Shown one piece after another: positions 22,320 through 23,548 of a stretch of DNA of 23,548 bases. The stretch's first letter is position 1. Each line of letters starts with the position of its first letter. Source of the DNA: Prevotella sp. CAG:1058 (lineage in GTDB: Bacteria > Bacteroidota > Bacteroidia > Bacteroidales > Bacteroidaceae); NCBI GenBank assembly GCA_000433175.1, contig HF986687.1:1-23548 (forward strand), written 5' to 3'. The translations under genes and the position numbers were made by a program. The notes under the pieces were generated by a model. It searched no databases. It saw nothing but the letters and a program-made list of their open reading frames with translations, and was not told the origin of the DNA.

Positions 22320-23548
22320 TTAATAATAACGGACGTCAATGTTGCCCAACTCGATGGTACCGCCATAACTGTTGACCGACCAGCAATTCTTCTGGTTGCC
22401 GTATATGCGGTTTGTGTAAGCCACGTTGTCGTTGATGTAGACCACGCACACCGAATTGTCAGTATACACGGTCACCTTGTATTCGTTGTCGGCAGGAGCG
22501 TTAAATATGTAACCGTCAATTCCGTCAATGAAACCCTTGCCGGCAGGGCCTTCCTCCTCGAAGTTGATCTTGCGCCGGCCATTGCCCTCGGGATTTACTA
22601 TTATGGAATAATATTTCTCCGAGTCCGTGCCACGGCAGAGCGAGATGCCGAACTTGTCGTCAGCTCCCTGCGTCTTCACTGTGAATGATATCTTATTGTG
22701 TACATTCAAACGATTGAACAGGGCATAGGCGTCACCCGTAAGCGTGTACGTACCGCTATTTACGGTAACTCCGTTGTCGCTCTTTGCCATCAGCTTGACG
22801 TCAGACACGGTCGAATATTTCTTGTCAACGCCTTCCACAGCACCAAGTGTCAGCGTGCCGTCTTCATGCTGTATAAGCTTGTGGACTACAAGGTTGCCTG
22901 CCCATTCGGGTTCGTTTGGCGATGCGCCTACGGCAGTATTGTCTTCTCCTGCACGTGTGGGGCACCATCCCCAGATGTAGCGGTTTGTACCGTCCGAGGC
23001 CGTCTTGCCGGCGTAAAAGCCGCGCGAGTCAAGGAATCCCTCATGGTCGTCGGGCCAGATGCCGCTGTCATTGGCAGTCGTGGCTTTCAGTTCGTCAAGC
23101 GTGCGCCCCTTGAAATACTGCACCCTGCGTATTGCCGAATGTTTCTCTGAATACACCAGGTACCACCAATCGCCCATCTTGAACACGTCGGGGCACTCGT
23201 AGAAGCGGTCCCACATCATTGTCATAAACACGCCTGAATGGTTCCAAGCCTTCAGGTCGGCAGAAGTGAACTCGGCAAGAACACCCTTGGTGCCTTGCTT
23301 TGTAGACACGAGCATGTGGAACATGCCGTCGTCGCCCTTGAACACGAACGGGTCGCGGAAGTCTGTCGTGCTATATCCGTAGTCGGCTCCACGCAGATAG
23401 AAGGTGCGGTTCTTGGTCCACTCCTTGAAGTCGGCCGACGTTGCCACCATCACCACTTCACGATTGCTGGTGTGACCGGTGTAGAAGGTATAATAAAGCT
23501 TGTCTGCCTCGTTGTAGATGGTGCTGCCTGTACCTATGGCAGCATCGG
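22320..23548 (-). CDS. GH32 family fructan hydrolase, partial (N-terminus beyond right edge)
   Basis: The frame stays open to the last base of the window; 408 residues are visible and the N-terminus is missing. GTGSTIYNEADKLYYTFYTG and STTDFRDPFVFKGDDGMFHM (RDP motif) and DRFYECPDVFKMGDWWYLV (acid/base Glu of ECPD) are hallmarks of the GH32 propeller. The WMNDPNG nucleophile motif must lie outside. The C-terminal part (GTYTLTGDAYALFNRLNVHN, KFGISLCRGTDSEKYYSIIV, ending TIELGNIDVRYY) is a beta-sandwich unlike that of the first GH32. It is closer to the lipoprotein GH32s of Bacteroides fructan loci (DUF4975 type, recalled, unverified). If so it may be a surface or outer-membrane enzyme working upstream of the periplasmic exo enzyme. 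An internal GTG at 23456 is not the true start. Confidence 0.88.
   Translation of the reverse strand, partial: DAAIGTGSTIYNEADKLYYTFYTGHTSNREVVMVATSADFKEWTKNRTFYLRGADYGYSTTDFRDPFVFKGDDGMFHMLVSTKQGTKGVLAEFTSADLKAWNHSGVFMTMMWDRFYECPDVFKMGDWWYLVYSEKHSAIRRVQYFKGRTLDELKATTANDSGIWPDDHEGFLDSRGFYAGKTASDGTNRYIWGWCPTRAGEDNTAVGASPNEPEWAGNLVVHKLIQHEDGTLTLGAVEGVDKKYSTVSDVKLMAKSDNGVTVNSGTYTLTGDAYALFNRLNVHNKISFTVKTQGADDKFGISLCRGTDSEKYYSIIVNPEGNGRRKINFEEEGPAGKGFIDGIDGYIFNAPADNEYKVTVYTDNSVCVVYINDNVAYTNRIYGNQKNCWSVNSYGGTIELGNIDVRYY

Overview
The window looks like a chromosomal segment of a Bacteroidales bacterium, most likely Prevotellaceae-like (inferred). The evidence is a hybrid two-component system fused to an AraC output domain, fructan-type polysaccharide-utilisation genes, Bacteroidetes-restricted families (DUF5024, DUF2807/head GIN, a cyclophilin-like lipoprotein), a gamma-alpha fused 2-oxoacid:ferredoxin oxidoreductase, and promoters of the TTTG-19 bp-TAnnTTTG type. 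No rRNA, tRNA, CRISPR array, phage or transposase gene was seen.

Layout. 93-4451 (minus): a hybrid two-component regulator with a sugar-binding-protein-like sensor, downstream of cysS. 4932-5468 (plus): a small cyclophilin-like lipoprotein with a strong terminator. 5634-7793 (minus): a DUF2807 surface protein with an in-frame stop near its end, then an ECF sigma factor, a membrane anti-sigma-like protein and a DUF5024 secreted protein. 8070-9764 (minus): a Na/Pi cotransporter with a PhoU-like tail. 9852-11513 (plus): a TGS-nucleoside kinase fusion. 12058-15097 (plus): korA-korB. 15280-17478 (plus): RNase R. 18007 to the right edge (minus): fructokinase, FHS-type sugar importer, exo-type GH32, and a second GH32 cut by the window edge.

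The right-hand block reads as the catabolic half of a fructan utilisation locus. Extracellular or periplasmic GH32 enzymes release fructose, the MFS protein imports it, and the kinase phosphorylates it. The SusC/SusD pair would be expected beyond position 23548. The hybrid regulator at the left edge has the same architecture as the fructose sensor of the Bacteroides thetaiotaomicron fructan locus (BT1754), so it may control this block although about 15 kb of unrelated genes lie between them.

The most striking unexplained structure is a family of five intergenic arrays (1-60, 4617-4722, 7944-8036, 17744-17822, 22240-22312). They are built from about 15-bp palindromes of the form AAAAG-N5-CTTTT repeated every 21-23 bp, and several are nested inside longer inverted repeats. 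A second, unrelated structure is a 165-bp MITE-like element (20191-20355) whose ends are inverted arrays of 9-bp GAAGTTA-type units, lying between the first GH32 gene and the sugar importer.
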